From contig CAWDAK010000022.1 in NCBI GenBank assembly GCA_963800255.1, positions 124,001 to 188,000 of the forward strand: a stretch of 64,000 nt of DNA. Direction: 5' to 3'. The first letter of the stretch is position 1. The number at the start of each line of letters is the position of its first letter. This stretch comes from DATFVA01 sp963800255. Lineage in GTDB: Bacteria > Bacteroidota > Ignavibacteria > Ignavibacteriales > Ignavibacteriaceae. Made by a program: the position numbers and the translations under genes. Shown here piece by piece: positions 35,937 through 45,905 of the stretch. A model generated the notes under the pieces. The model did not search any database and was not told where the DNA came from. It worked only from the letters and a program-made list of their open reading frames with translations.

Positions 35937-38900
35937 TCATATTTCTTTCCTGGTTAGAATTATCCTTAGACCACTGGTCCTGACAAACTCAATAGTTCCT
36001 CCGATTCTGGCAGCCCTCATTTCCATATTCTTTAACCCGTGGCCGGTTAATTTGGCAGGATTAAATTCTGCCGCCGGATCATCAATAATCATACTGAACC
36101 TTCCCTGAGAGTTACTTAATGAAATCTTAATACTTTCTAAAGTGGAGTATTTAGCGGCATTGTTGATTGCCTCCTTAAAAATGAGGTAAATATTCTGCCG
36201 GATATCAACTTTTATTTTTTTGTGAAGCTCAAGGTTACTTGTTTCAAATTTTACATTTGTATCCTTCAAGGCAAATAAAGAGAAGGAGAAATCTTTCATC
36301 CGATTTATCATATCTTCTATTGTATCGTTCCGTGAGTCGACCGACCAGATCACATCGCTCATTGAGGATACTATATCCCTGCTCATCTGCCCGATTCTTT
36401 TTAGGGCATCACTCCGCCCGTCAGGATTGATGTTTGTATTGATTAATTCGCTCTCTAATGAAATCCTCGAAAGTGCAGAACCAATATCATCATGAAGATC
36501 GGAGGCAATCTTTATACGGAGTTTTTCGAGATCGAGAAGCCTCTTCACCCTGATCCGATATAAAAAATATAAAACTCCTGTGATCAGAAGAATAATAAAT
36601 CCCCTGAACCACCAGGTCTGCCAGTACGGCGGTTCTATTTTTATGATAATACTTGCGGGTGAGCTATTCCAGACACCGTCGCTGTTTGTACCTTTCACTT
36701 TAAAGTGATACGTCCCCGGAAAAAGGTTTGTGTATGTAACAAAATGCCGCGTCCCGCTGAATATCCAGTCAGTATCGAAACCTTCCATCATATAGGCATA
36801 CCCGTTTACCTTTGAGGCATTATAGTCGAGTGCTGCAAATTGTATGGAGAAAACATTTTGATCGTATGATAAGAGGATTTCTTTGGAAGTACTGATAGAA
36901 GATCTTAGCGGTGAAGTTGGGCCTATATCAACCTTACGGTTGAAGACGAGAAATTCTGTAAAAACAACGGGAGCTTTATACTCAGAAAGTTTTATGCTAT
37001 CAGGATGGAATATGGTTATGCCCCCTATACTTCCAAGGAAAACCTCTCCTGATGCTGACCTGTATGCTGCATTAGGATTGAATTGATTTGCCTGCAGCCC
37101 GTCGTATGATGAAAATTCTTCAAGAGAGCCTGCTGCAGGATTGAATTTAATAAGACCTTTTATTGTAGATAACCAGAGGAAGTTCTCATCATCCTCAACG
37201 ATATCATTAATTGTCCGGCTTATCAGGCTGTCATGACCTGGAAAATCTACAACCTCCACTCTAGGGCGAAGACTGTATAAATTTCCATCATCAATTATTA
37301 ATTTATTTAATCCGTGTGTTGTTCCTATCCATAGGATTGTGCTCCCGGCCGCTTCATTCCTTGCTTCAGTGATTGAAAGAATGTTATTATTTGTTAAACC
37401 TTTATTGCCTTGTTCGTCAACAACCCACTTAAAAAATATTCCACCGTTATCAGGCTCGAACAGGTTGAGCCCTCCGCCGTACGTTCCAATCCATATCCTG
37501 TTCTTTTTGTCCTGAAATATTACCCAGACATCATCATAACTCAGGCTTAAGGAATCCTGATCATTATGATGCCATCTTTCTATTTTACCGGTTCCCGGAT
37601 CAAGGCGGTTCAAGCCAACACCCCAGAACCCGAGCCATACAAGACCGGATTTATCCTGGAAAACAGACCGCACATAAGAATTTGCGATATCGTCCAGGTC
37701 GAACCAGTTTCCTTTCCAGGATTTTAACTTACCACTTGCTGGATCGAAATGTATCAGTCCGCTGCCGTAAGTGCCTATCCATAAGTCATTTTTCCTGCCG
37801 CTCGACAGTGACCAGATATTTAGCTTATCAAACTCCGGATGACTGGAGAGAAAATATTTGCCCTGTGAATACTCAATTAAATACAACCCTGAATTTGTTC
37901 CAATCCATTCTGATTGGGGACCGTATTTGCATATGGCCTGGGCGTTCCTGATTCTTTTTACTATTTTAGCTTTGTAGCCGGCTTTTTCATTATCATCAGC
38001 AAAATTAAAACTGAATTTATCCTTAAGGCGGGGATAAAAATCGACCCCGTCCTCACCTGTTATCCAGAGAACACCTGAACGGTCAAGCAGAAGATTATTG
38101 ATCTGATTGTTATTAAGACTTGAGGGATCATCGGAATTATTCACCCATCGCTTAAAAGGAAGTTGGTGCACTTTCGTCCCGTAAGGCTGTTCTTTTAATA
38201 AATAGGGGATTGAACTCAAATCAATTTTGAGTAGGCCCTTGTAGGTGCCGACCCACAATACTTTTGACTTTTCAGTAAAATCCTCACAAATAGAACTAAC
38301 ACTTCTGCTGAATTTATCAGGATTATTCTGATCCGGAATGATTTGAGTGAACTGTCTTTTCTTTAGTTCAAGTAAGGTTATACCGCTATAGGTTCCAATC
38401 CATAAGTAATCACGGCTGAACCTTGAGGGTTGTATTTCCCAGACGATATTATGAGTGAGAGAATTACCATTTAAATGATTATGAAAATATTGTGTGAATC
38501 CTGACCTGTTTTTATTTAGTACACATAATCCATTATAAGTACCGACCCAAACATTTCCTTCAGGATCTTCATACAGAGAAGTGACGAAATTATTGCTAAG
38601 GGATGTTGAATCATCAGGGCTACTTTGCCAGCAGAGAATCTTACCTGAGGTTAAATTCAGGCTATATAATCCGCCCTTATAAGTCCCGACCCATAGAATG
38701 CCATTCTTTCCTTCACAAAGGCAGGTTATACTATTTCCACTTAAATTCTTTTCGTATGTAATTTTATACCGTTTGAATGTTTCAGTACCCGGATCGTAAC
38801 AGTTTAATATGCCATCCTGCGTACCCGCCCATATAAAACCTTTGTGGTCTTCAAGAAGAGACCATACATTATTATCCGAGAGGGAATTAGAATCCTGTGA

Positions 38901-39122
38901 AGCATTTTGAAATAATCTGAAACTATAATTATCAAAACGATTTAATCCATTCTCAGTTCCGAACCAGATAAAACCAGTACGATCTTCTAAAATACAATTT
39001 ATTGCCCTGTGAGATAACCCCTCTTCTTCGCCCAGGTGCTGAAATCGTATCTGCTGCGGTAAAATAAAACCCGTATTCAAAACAAATAGGGCGGTCACAA
39101 ACACAATTTTGTAGTAAATCAT
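35937..39122 (-). CDS. Two-component regulator propeller sensor histidine kinase (Reg_prop, Y_Y_Y, HisKA_3)
   Basis: 1061-aa membrane sensor. Signal/anchor at the N-terminus (IVFVTALFVLNTGFILPQ), two seven-bladed periplasmic propellers from 24 Reg_prop-type repeats (FIWFGTENGLNRFD, LWVGTYKGGLYSLN, IWIGTYGGGLNLFE), a Y_Y_Y immunoglobulin-like domain (about 760-830, YAYMMEGFDTDWIFSG), one membrane helix (FRGFIILLITGVLYFLYRI), then HisKA_3 with the phospho-acceptor in IASDLHDDIGSALSRISLE and an HATPase ending in HGLKNMEMRAARIGG. Such proteins sense polysaccharide breakdown products in Bacteroidota; here the ligand is unknown. No receiver domain is fused, so the NarL regulator next door is the partner. 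The repeat count is approximate. Confidence 0.93.
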   Translation of the reverse strand: MIYYKIVFVTALFVLNTGFILPQQIRFQHLGEEEGLSHRAINCILEDRTGFIWFGTENGLNRFDNYSFRLFQNASQDSNSLSDNNVWSLLEDHKGFIWAGTQDGILNCYDPGTETFKRYKITYEKNLSGNSITCLCEGKNGILWVGTYKGGLYSLNLTSGKILCWQSSPDDSTSLSNNFVTSLYEDPEGNVWVGTYNGLCVLNKNRSGFTQYFHNHLNGNSLTHNIVWEIQPSRFSRDYLWIGTYSGITLLELKKRQFTQIIPDQNNPDKFSRSVSSICEDFTEKSKVLWVGTYKGLLKIDLSSIPYLLKEQPYGTKVHQLPFKRWVNNSDDPSSLNNNQINNLLLDRSGVLWITGEDGVDFYPRLKDKFSFNFADDNEKAGYKAKIVKRIRNAQAICKYGPQSEWIGTNSGLYLIEYSQGKYFLSSHPEFDKLNIWSLSSGRKNDLWIGTYGSGLIHFDPASGKLKSWKGNWFDLDDIANSYVRSVFQDKSGLVWLGFWGVGLNRLDPGTGKIERWHHNDQDSLSLSYDDVWVIFQDKKNRIWIGTYGGGLNLFEPDNGGIFFKWVVDEQGNKGLTNNNILSITEARNEAAGSTILWIGTTHGLNKLIIDDGNLYSLRPRVEVVDFPGHDSLISRTINDIVEDDENFLWLSTIKGLIKFNPAAGSLEEFSSYDGLQANQFNPNAAYRSASGEVFLGSIGGITIFHPDSIKLSEYKAPVVFTEFLVFNRKVDIGPTSPLRSSISTSKEILLSYDQNVFSIQFAALDYNASKVNGYAYMMEGFDTDWIFSGTRHFVTYTNLFPGTYHFKVKGTNSDGVWNSSPASIIIKIEPPYWQTWWFRGFIILLITGVLYFLYRIRVKRLLDLEKLRIKIASDLHDDIGSALSRISLESELINTNINPDGRSDALKRIGQMSRDIVSSMSDVIWSVDSRNDTIEDMINRMKDFSFSLFALKDTNVKFETSNLELHKKIKVDIRQNIYLIFKEAINNAAKYSTLESIKISLSNSQGRFSMIIDDPAAEFNPAKLTGHGLKNMEMRAARIGGTIEFVRTSGLRIILTRKEI

Positions 39123-39161
39123 GTCATGGAATACCGCTTAATAAATATTGGCCCGTCAGTC

Positions 39162-40217
39162 TTACTTGATGAGCATTAGTTTTTTAGTTGCAGTGAAATT
39201 ACCTGCCTCAAGGGAATATAAATATACACCGCTTGCAAGTCCGGCTGCATTAAACTTAATGGAATGCTGTCCGGCTTTTTGATTTTCATTTACAAGATCG
39301 GCAGCTTCTTTACCGGTAATGTCATAAACCTTAAGGCTTACTTTACCGGGCTGAGCTGTGTAATACTCAATTGTTGTGGAGGGGTTGAATGGATTCGGGT
39401 AATTTTGTTTAAGCACAAAATCCACGGGAACTACATTTACCTCAATGACTTTTGAGTAGGAAAAACTTCCATTCAGATCGATTTGCTTCAGCCTGTAATA
39501 ATTTATTCCAGCAGAAGGATTTTTATCTGCAAATGCATAATCTTTCTTTTCTGTTGAGGTTCCGCTGCCGCCTACAAAGCCTTCAGGGTTCCACTTTCCT
39601 GAGAAGTTATCTTTTCGTTCAACCTGGAATCCCTTATTGTTGGTTTCTGTAGCCGTTGACCAGCTTATCTGAACTTCACCATTATGGCCGGCTGCATTGA
39701 AGGATATAAACTCTACAGGAACAATCTCAAGTATTCTTACAGGGAAATTAGCACCAAAATTCCAATGATCCAGGTTTGAAGGAATACCGTCACCGTTTAC
39801 ACTGTTAGCAGCTGAGTAAAGTGTATCCCAATCAACTGAATCGGCCGCAGTATATTCAAAATACCAGGAGACAGTATCTCCTGAAAATATCCTTGGCTGG
39901 TTGTGTGTAATTTCACCGGCAAGCAGCTGGGTTCCTGGATCGGTAGCAGTTAAAGTGCTGAACCTTGAGGCTGCATCAAATCCGCCCTTAACCATGGGAC
40001 CACCGGTTAAAAACAAGTGGTATTCTGCTGTCTCGCCCCTTAAAAGAGAGTCGGGACCTTCAATCCAAACCTGCACGCCGGCGTCAGGGTCAAGGTTATG
40101 GCATACACAGCCGTTGCCGTTCAGCCTTGTGGCTCCTGCAATACCGGTTGAAAAATCAACACCGGCATATATTACAGCGGAAATAAAAACTATCAGCAGT
40201 AAATAATTTATTTTCAT
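39162..40217 (-). CDS. Secreted choice-of-anchor V-like protein with T9SS sorting domain
   Basis: 351 aa. Signal peptide (about 1-18), then an N-terminal domain with GNGCVCHNLDP, which has a CxCH rather than the CxxCH haem motif, followed by a reelin-like/choice-of-anchor V sandwich (VWIEGPDSLLRGETAEYHLF, GGFDAASRF, DTVSWYFEYTA). A T9SS-type tail follows: ISWSTATETNNKGFQVERKD and QNYPNPFNPSTTIEY, ending in LMLIK. The Cys pair may bind metal or form a disulfide; covalent haem is not supported by this motif. Function unknown. Confidence 0.8.
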   Translation of the reverse strand: MKINYLLLIVFISAVIYAGVDFSTGIAGATRLNGNGCVCHNLDPDAGVQVWIEGPDSLLRGETAEYHLFLTGGPMVKGGFDAASRFSTLTATDPGTQLLAGEITHNQPRIFSGDTVSWYFEYTAADSVDWDTLYSAANSVNGDGIPSNLDHWNFGANFPVRILEIVPVEFISFNAAGHNGEVQISWSTATETNNKGFQVERKDNFSGKWNPEGFVGGSGTSTEKKDYAFADKNPSAGINYYRLKQIDLNGSFSYSKVIEVNVVPVDFVLKQNYPNPFNPSTTIEYYTAQPGKVSLKVYDITGKEAADLVNENQKAGQHSIKFNAAGLASGVYLYSLEAGNFTATKKLMLIK

Positions 40218-40266
40218 TATGAATAGATATGTTAGTGATAAATAGGGTGTGAACTTGCTTAGGAAA

Positions 40267-40389
40267 GTGAGGCTGTCTCATAAGTGTCATTCCGAATTTA
40301 TTTCGGAATCTCATTATTCGACTTTAAGTCGGAATTAGAACCTGAAACCAGTTCAGGTTGAAAATATCAGACTTTTGAGAAAGCCTCAC
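40267..40389. repeat. MITE-like element, 123 bp, with 14-bp terminal inverted repeats
   Basis: Ends GTGAGGCTGTCTCA (40267-40280) and TGAGAAAGCCTCAC (40376-40389) are inverted repeats matching at 13 of 14 positions. Inside are AGTGTCATTCCGAA-hairpin (ATTCCGAA/TTCGGAAT) and TTAGAACCTGAAACCAGTTCAGGTT. The same arrangement, longer, recurs at 46559-46801. No coding capacity. It ends 13 bases before the stop codon of the next gene on the minus strand, so it forms that gene's 3' region. Confidence 0.8.
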
Positions 40390-40402
40390 CTGTAAGCAGA
40401 AA

Positions 40403-41948
40403 TTATTTCATCAACATCATCTTCTTCGTTGAAACGAAAGAAGATCCATCATTTCCTTTTGCTTCGATGACATAAAAATATAAGCCGCTTGAGAGATTTC
40501 CGGCTGCAAAGTTTACATCGTATCTTCCGGCAGAGTACTGACGGTTTGTAAGATCTGAGATCTTTTGTCCCAGTGCATTATATACCGTGATTTTCACTCT
40601 GGCATCTGCTGGTACGTTGAAGTTTATTTTGGTCGTCGGGTTGAACGGATTCGGATAGTTTTGAGAAATACTATACGAAGCTGGAAGCGGGGAGGATACT
40701 TCCACTACATTAGAATATTCCGATGCTCCGTCGAAATCAACCTGTTTCAACCTGTAATATGTTTTTGCCGAATTCTGAATATCTGCAGTATATGTGTAAG
40801 AATGGCTTTCTGAAGATGTTCCGAAGCCGGGGACGAACCCAATCTTCTTAAAAGAATTGTTATCAGAGCTCATCTCAACATCAAATCCCTGGTTGTTGGT
40901 TTCAGTTGCGGTTCGCCAGTTTAGCACTGCTTTTCCGTTTACGGATTTAACCGTGAAAGACGTCAGCTCAACTGGTATGAACCATGGTGAATCAAGCTTA
41001 TACAACCCGTTTCCGAAAGCAGCAAAAACGGTAACTGTATCAATAACATGGTATGCATAGTTGCTTGAAGGGTTGTTGAGAACAGTCCAGGTTGCTCCGC
41101 CGTCATGAGTAAAAAAGCTGTTTCCTGAATATTCTCCGCAGATTATATAGTCGGAAAGCTGGGGCGCAATCGACAAACCCCACATATTTCTACCGTTAAA
41201 GTAGGGGATAACCTGCCCAGGTTTGTCCGTAATCGGTAGTTTTAAGGAAACCGCCGCCGCCCGACCATTTGGTGGCCCATGCCGTGCCCGGAATATTTTT
41301 ATCCATAGCAATTATGGGTGTTTCACCGCTGGTTGAGAACGGATGAGTCCAGGTAACACCATAATCAGTACTTCTCGCAATACCGTAACCGTTATCGCCT
41401 ACAATAATTACATTAGGCTGATCAGGGAAAACATCGATATCGCACGGTGAACCAAAAGGAAGAGAGGAGGATAATGTTGTCCAGGTTGAACCGAAATCGT
41501 AAGAAGCCTGGAACTGGTTACTGTTCATTGCGTAGAGGGTATCAGGATGAACAGGATCTGCCTGGATGGGCACCCCGTAATAATACCAGGAAAACGATCC
41601 GGTTGATGTCCATGTAAGACCTCCGTCTGTTGTTTTCATAGTCTGTTGACTATTTTCAACTGCAGCGAGGAAGGTGTTTACATCGTACGAGCTTTGAAGC
41701 AGGCATTTAACCGCTGATGACCCGGGAATGGGATTTCCCATCGGTGAAAATGTTTCGCCCCGGTCAGTACTCTTGTAAATAGTGTTGCCGGAACCATAGT
41801 AAATGATGTTGTCATCCCAGTTATTCACGCATATAGGGTCGCCGAGACTTCCGCCGGATTGTTTCAGCTGCCATGTGTAGTTTTGTGAATAAGAGAGAGA
41901 AAATGAGAAGAGAAAAATGAAGATGAAGAGAAAGTAATTGTTTTTCAT
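40403..41948 (-). CDS. BNR/sialidase-fold secreted protein with T9SS sorting domain (one extra base near 41217)
   Basis: Secreted protein with signal peptide (MKNNYFLFIFIFLFSFSLSYSQ) and a propeller of BNR/Asp-box type blades (YKSTDRGETFSP, MKTTDGGLTWTST, SYDFGSTWTTL, RSTDYGVTWTHPF). The frame breaks in the sixth blade: the GGG at 41216-41218 should be GG, restoring TTDYGQTWQVIPYFNGRNM and joining to the second half with a fibronectin-like module (LNWRTATETNNQGFDVEMS) and a T9SS tail (QNYPNPFNPTTKINF ... KKMMLMK). The corrected length is 514 aa. Catalytic sialidase residues are not evident; Asp-box repeats alone do not prove enzyme activity. Confidence 0.8.
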
Positions 41949-42076
41949 ATCTCCTGCGCGTTTATGATTTAAATTCCGCAGTCCGAATGCTGCGCGTTGA
42001 TTAAAACCTTAAATCCTGGTAATAGATTATCAGTTACGTTATGTCCCGGAAAGGGCACAACAATAAATGCCTCCAG

Positions 42077-42091
42077 CCCCGTTTGACGGGG
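42077..42091. other. GC-rich hairpin in the divergent region before bshB1
   Basis: CCCCGT-TTG-ACGGGG, a perfect 6-base stem, in the 290-base region between two divergent genes. It is followed after about 20 bases by a run of nine T (42110-42122 region). Its role is unclear: it could end a short upstream transcript or be a remnant of a dispersed repeat. No gene was found in the rest of the stretch. Confidence 0.35.
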
Positions 42092-42238
42092 GTTGTAGTC
42101 TATGGTAATTTATTTTTTTTTGCTCGACGATTATTGGTTCATAGAACCGCAAATAATATACAAACACCTTAAATGGAATCCAAAAAATTTTTTTGTTAAG
42201 TTTGCCCATTCACATCATAAATTTTAGCGGGAGAATTA

Positions 42239-42958
42239 ATGAATCTTGATGTTCTTGTTTTTGCTGCCCATCCTGACGATGCAGAATTAGCAATGGGCGG
42301 AACCATTGCTAAATTGACGAAAAACGGCCTTAAGGTTGGAATAATTGATCTTACCCGGGGCGAACTTGGAACAAGGGGAACAGTAGAGATAAGGCAGAAG
42401 GAGGCATTCCTTGCTGCAGGTCTTTTAAAGGTTTCAATCAGGGAAAATCTTGATATTCCTGACGGAAATATTGAAAGGAAAAAAGAGAACCTGATGAAGG
42501 TTGTAATGAGCATCAGGAAGTACCGGCCTAAAATAATATTTGCCCCTTATTTTAATGACCGTCATCCCGATCATATTTATGCAAGCCGGCTGGTTAAAGA
42601 GGCTATGTTTGCTACAGGACTTTCAAAGCTGAAAACTTCTGACCATGAGATTGCTCAAAATGCTTATAGGCCGAGAAAACTTTATTACTATATGCAGACG
42701 TACACCTTTGAGCCTTCTTTTATTATCGATATTTCAGAATGCTTTGAAACTAAAATGAAGGCAGTTCAGTGCTATGGGAGCCAGTTTCATAATCCTAGAA
42801 GCAAAGAACCCGAGACCTTTATAAGCCGACCTGAATTCATAAGTTATATCGAATCAAGAGCACAGGTCTACGGCTTCCAGATTGATAAAAGATACGGTGA
42901 GCCTTTCTTCTGTGAAGAAAAGGTTGAACTCAGTCTTACTGAAATGCTGAGGGAATAA
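42239..42958 (+). CDS. bshB1: Bacillithiol biosynthesis deacetylase BshB1
   Basis: Zinc-dependent PIG-L/LmbE-family deacetylase that removes the acetyl group from GlcNAc-malate, the second step of bacillithiol synthesis. It has the metal motif AAHPDD (H11, D13, D14), LTRGELGTRG, NLDIPDGNIE, RPKIIFAPYFNDRHPDH and the C-terminal FISRPEFISYIESRAQVYG, which are typical of BshB1 rather than general LmbE proteins. 239 aa. A GGGAG ribosome site lies 5 bases before ATG. No bshA or bshC is in the window. Bacillithiol also buffers copper, and copA is adjacent. Confidence 0.92.
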   Translation: MNLDVLVFAAHPDDAELAMGGTIAKLTKNGLKVGIIDLTRGELGTRGTVEIRQKEAFLAAGLLKVSIRENLDIPDGNIERKKENLMKVVMSIRKYRPKIIFAPYFNDRHPDHIYASRLVKEAMFATGLSKLKTSDHEIAQNAYRPRKLYYYMQTYTFEPSFIIDISECFETKMKAVQCYGSQFHNPRSKEPETFISRPEFISYIESRAQVYGFQIDKRYGEPFFCEEKVELSLTEMLRE

Positions 42959-42966
42959 AGAGCTTA

Positions 42967-45219
42967 TTACAATTTAGCATTCCGTAGTCTGAGCGAGTTA
43001 GAGACAACACTTACCGAACTCATTGCCATGGCTGCTGCCGCTATCATCGGGTTAAGCAGACCAAGGGCGGCGAGCGGTATCCCGATTACATTATAGATGA
43101 ACGCCCAGAACAGGTTCTGTTTAATTGTCTTAATGGTTTTCACCGACAAATTCAGTGTGCTGAGAATTTCTTTGATGTTTCCATTAATCAGGGTGATGTC
43201 AGCACTTTCTATAGCGATATCGGTTCCTGTTCCTATAGCAATCCCTACATCTGCCTGTGCAAGGGCAGGGGAATCATTTATTCCATCTCCTACCATTGCA
43301 ACGACCTCCCCCTGCGCCTGTAGTTTTTTAACTACTTCAGCTTTGTCTGACGGTAGAACTTCTGAAAATACCTTTTCAATTCCTGCTTCTTTTGCTATCG
43401 CTTCAGCTGTTCTTCTGTTATCACCAGTAAGCATAACTGATTTAATATTTTTCTTTAATAATCCGCTTACTACGCTTTGAGTTTCACTGCGGATAACATC
43501 GGCTTCGGCGATTATACCTGCAAGTTTATGGTTGACGGAAATATATATGGCAGTTTTTCCCTCGCTGCTTAACCTTTCAATTTCATCTGAAGTTTCGCTG
43601 TTTATCTCTATCCCGCGTTCCTTCATAAGAGCCGGGTTCCCGATAAGTACATTTGAACCATTAAAGACTGCTTCAATACCGCTTCCGGTTAACGAATTAA
43701 AACGGGTGACCTCGCTTAGTACCGTATTTTTGGATGCGGCGTATTCTACAATGGCGGCTGCAAGCGGATGCTCAGATTTTGCTTCAAGTGAAGCTGCAGT
43801 TTCAAGCAGGACATTCTCATCAATACCATTCTTTGTAATAACATCGGTAACAACAGGTTTCCCGATAGTTATGGTTCCGGTTTTATCGAAGATTACTGTA
43901 GTAACCGAATTTAATCTCTCAAGGCTTTCAGCATTTTTAATCATAATTCCGTTTGATGCACCTAATCCTGTTCCAACCATAATGGCAGTGGGGGTTGCTA
44001 GTCCCAGCGCGCAGGGGCATGCTATTACCATCACTGCTATAAAGCTGAGCATTGCTGCCGTAAAGGGAACCCCGATTATAAAATACCATATTAGAAATGT
44101 GACCACAGCAATACCTATAACGATAGGGACGAAAATTGAAGCAACCTTATCGGCAAGGCTTTGTATAGGGGCCTTAGATCCCTGTGCTTCTTCAACTAGC
44201 TTAACTATGCGTGATATTACCGAATCCTTACCCACGGCTTCGGCTTTGATAGTAATGCTGCCGTTTTTATTTATTGTTCCTCCTATAACCCGGGCTCCGG
44301 TTGTTTTTTCAACGGGGATGCTCTCACCTGTAATCATTGATTCATCGATAGAAGAATAACCTTCAATGATTAGGGCGTCAACGGGAATTTTTTCTCCGGG
44401 TCTGACAATAATAATGTCGCCGTTCACAACATCTTTTATCGGGATATCGATCTGCTGATTGTTACGGACAACCCTTGCAGTTTTGGGCTGCAGGCCGAGA
44501 AGTTTCTTTATTGCAGAGGATGTTTTCGATTTAGCCCTTGCCTCAAGGAGTTTACCCATAAGGATAAGGGTAATTATAATGACTGCAGTATCGAAATAGA
44601 CATGTCCCCCCGTATTACCCGTATTCAGTAAATCCGGAAACAGAACAGCAGCTGTGCTATATAAGTACGCTGTACCTGTGCCTACGGCAACCAGTGTATT
44701 CATATCAGCTGAGAAATGTTTGGCTATTTTCCAGGAGGAAGAAAAGAATCGTTTCCCGGAAATAAATATTACCAGTGTTGAACCAAGAAAAAGCAGCTTA
44801 TTAACCTCTTCGAGTGTAAGGGGAATAAGGCTGCTGAACCATGTGGTCATCATAAGCATACTGACTATCATTATGGGGATAGAAAGTACGGCACTGAAAA
44901 CAAATTCATTTCTTAGTTTAGTATAGGATTCTTTGTGCCGGATATCGTCAGCTGATTCAAATTCACCGGTTTCCTCTGATGTTTTATTCTCAGCAGGAGA
45001 TACAAGTTTATATCCCGCATCTTCAACTACCTGCGTGAATTTTGAGACGTTGACAACAGACGAATCATACGAAAGTGTAACTTTTTCAGTAGCCAGGTTT
45101 ACATTCACCTCACTGATTCCATCAACTTTTTTCAACGCTTTTTCGACCCTGGCTACGCAGCTTGCACATGTCATTCCCTCCACGGGCAGGGTTAATGATT
45201 TTATTTCCTGGTTATTCAT
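42967..45219 (-). CDS. copA: Copper-translocating P-type ATPase CopA
   Basis: P1B-type ATPase that pumps Cu(I) out of the cytoplasm. An open frame runs to 45285, but Met at 45219 gives the natural start before the N-terminal heavy-metal domain (VEGMTCASC, C18 and C21). About eight membrane helices; the metal-site CPC in VIACPCALGLATPTA; phosphorylation site IFDKTGTIT; SEHPLA; nucleotide-domain GDGINDSPALAQADVG. 750 aa with a single N-terminal metal domain. Clustered with a CopZ-like chaperone and an HMA-AraC regulator on the same strand, so copper is the likely substrate over zinc. Confidence 0.94.
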   Translation of the reverse strand: MNNQEIKSLTLPVEGMTCASCVARVEKALKKVDGISEVNVNLATEKVTLSYDSSVVNVSKFTQVVEDAGYKLVSPAENKTSEETGEFESADDIRHKESYTKLRNEFVFSAVLSIPIMIVSMLMMTTWFSSLIPLTLEEVNKLLFLGSTLVIFISGKRFFSSSWKIAKHFSADMNTLVAVGTGTAYLYSTAAVLFPDLLNTGNTGGHVYFDTAVIIITLILMGKLLEARAKSKTSSAIKKLLGLQPKTARVVRNNQQIDIPIKDVVNGDIIIVRPGEKIPVDALIIEGYSSIDESMITGESIPVEKTTGARVIGGTINKNGSITIKAEAVGKDSVISRIVKLVEEAQGSKAPIQSLADKVASIFVPIVIGIAVVTFLIWYFIIGVPFTAAMLSFIAVMVIACPCALGLATPTAIMVGTGLGASNGIMIKNAESLERLNSVTTVIFDKTGTITIGKPVVTDVITKNGIDENVLLETAASLEAKSEHPLAAAIVEYAASKNTVLSEVTRFNSLTGSGIEAVFNGSNVLIGNPALMKERGIEINSETSDEIERLSSEGKTAIYISVNHKLAGIIAEADVIRSETQSVVSGLLKKNIKSVMLTGDNRRTAEAIAKEAGIEKVFSEVLPSDKAEVVKKLQAQGEVVAMVGDGINDSPALAQADVGIAIGTGTDIAIESADITLINGNIKEILSTLNLSVKTIKTIKQNLFWAFIYNVIGIPLAALGLLNPMIAAAAMAMSSVSVVSNSLRLRNAKL

Positions 45220-45286
45220 ATTATGTTCTTTAATTCTGATTTCATATATAATTAGTTTGTTTTTGTCGACCCGAACTGGTTTCATT

Positions 45287-45343
45287 TTTTAATTTCGATC
45301 CGATATCGAATAATTAAAAATTCGATCCGGAATGACACTTATA
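45287..45343. repeat. Fragment of the dispersed GTCATTCCG repeat
   Basis: Contains two direct copies of TTCGATCCG and, on the minus strand, ATAAGTGTCATTCCGGATCGAA, the same AAGTGTCATTCC start as the inner part of the elements at 40267 and 46559. Terminal inverted repeats are missing, so this is a partial copy just upstream of copA. With the tandem array that follows it fills the 340-base gap between copA and the chaperone gene. Confidence 0.5.
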
Positions 45344-45423
45344 ATTCTAGCCTCTTTAATTCTTCAATTCTTTATTCTTCTCTTAGGTATTAACTACCAT
45401 ACATCAACTGCCCACCTACTACT

Positions 45424-45499
45424 TGAAAACGCTCTGAAAACGCTCTGAAAACGTCTGAAAACGTTCTGAAAACGCTCTGAAAACGTTCTGAATACGCTC
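45424..45499. repeat. Seven tandem copies of an 11-bp unit
   Basis: Unit TGAAAACGCTC repeated seven times, with one 10-base copy (TGAAAACGTC) and single changes in others (TGAAAACGTTC twice, TGAATACGCTC last). No coding or hairpin sense is obvious. An 11-base period is close to one DNA helical turn, so A-tracts fall on one face, which would curve the DNA. Located between copA and the CopZ-like gene, that is, upstream of copA. Confidence 0.9.
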
Positions 45500-45558
45500 T
45501 AACTACCTCCTATGTCCGGAATGTGGGTCATATATTCTTAATAACTGACCTGGATACT

Positions 45559-45771
45559 TTATTTCTCAACAATAACCGGACTATACCCGGCTTCTTCTAT
45601 AGCCTCGTAAATCTTCTTTTCATCAATCTTCGTTTCATCATATTCAACCACTGCTTCGCCTATTTTGACCTTCTTAACTTTAACGTCGTCCAGCTTTAAT
45701 AATTCCTTCCTTACTGCCATTTCACAGTGTCCGCAGCTCATTCCTTCAATTTTTATTTCTTTTGTTGTCAT
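45559..45771 (-). CDS. Heavy-metal-associated domain protein, CopZ-like copper chaperone
   Basis: 70-aa single HMA domain with metal site GMSCGHC (C13, C16), and the ferredoxin-like strand pattern ending AIEEAGYSPVIVEK. It probably carries Cu(I) to CopA. Sits between copA and the HMA-AraC regulator on the same strand. MerP-like mercury binding is the alternative, but no mer genes are present. Confidence 0.9.
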   Translation of the reverse strand: MTTKEIKIEGMSCGHCEMAVRKELLKLDDVKVKKVKIGEAVVEYDETKIDEKKIYEAIEEAGYSPVIVEK

Positions 45772-45905
45772 TTGAATAAATCCTTTGTTTTAATTTTGTT
45801 TATTTGACGGCCTAAATATAATTAGCCGGCCTGCCGGAGGCGTTACACAATTATTGGAAAATGTTATATGATATTTGGGGTTAAAGAGAGGGGGATTTCT
45901 ACATC

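Noticed and set aside
39162..40217. Cytochrome c haem site in the choice-of-anchor V protein
   Set aside because: The motif is CVCH (CxCH), not CxxCH, so covalent haem attachment is not supported.
43097..44926. Large plus-strand open frames opposite copA
   Set aside because: They mirror the copA coding frame, have no ribosome site and no recognisable protein.
45220..45285. Longer N-terminus of CopA
   Set aside because: Met at 45219 directly precedes the HMA domain; the upstream 22 codons overlap the repeat fragment region and have no family match.
45424..45499. CRISPR array or replication iterons
   Set aside because: Units are only 11 bases with no spacers; no replication initiator gene or DnaA boxes nearby.
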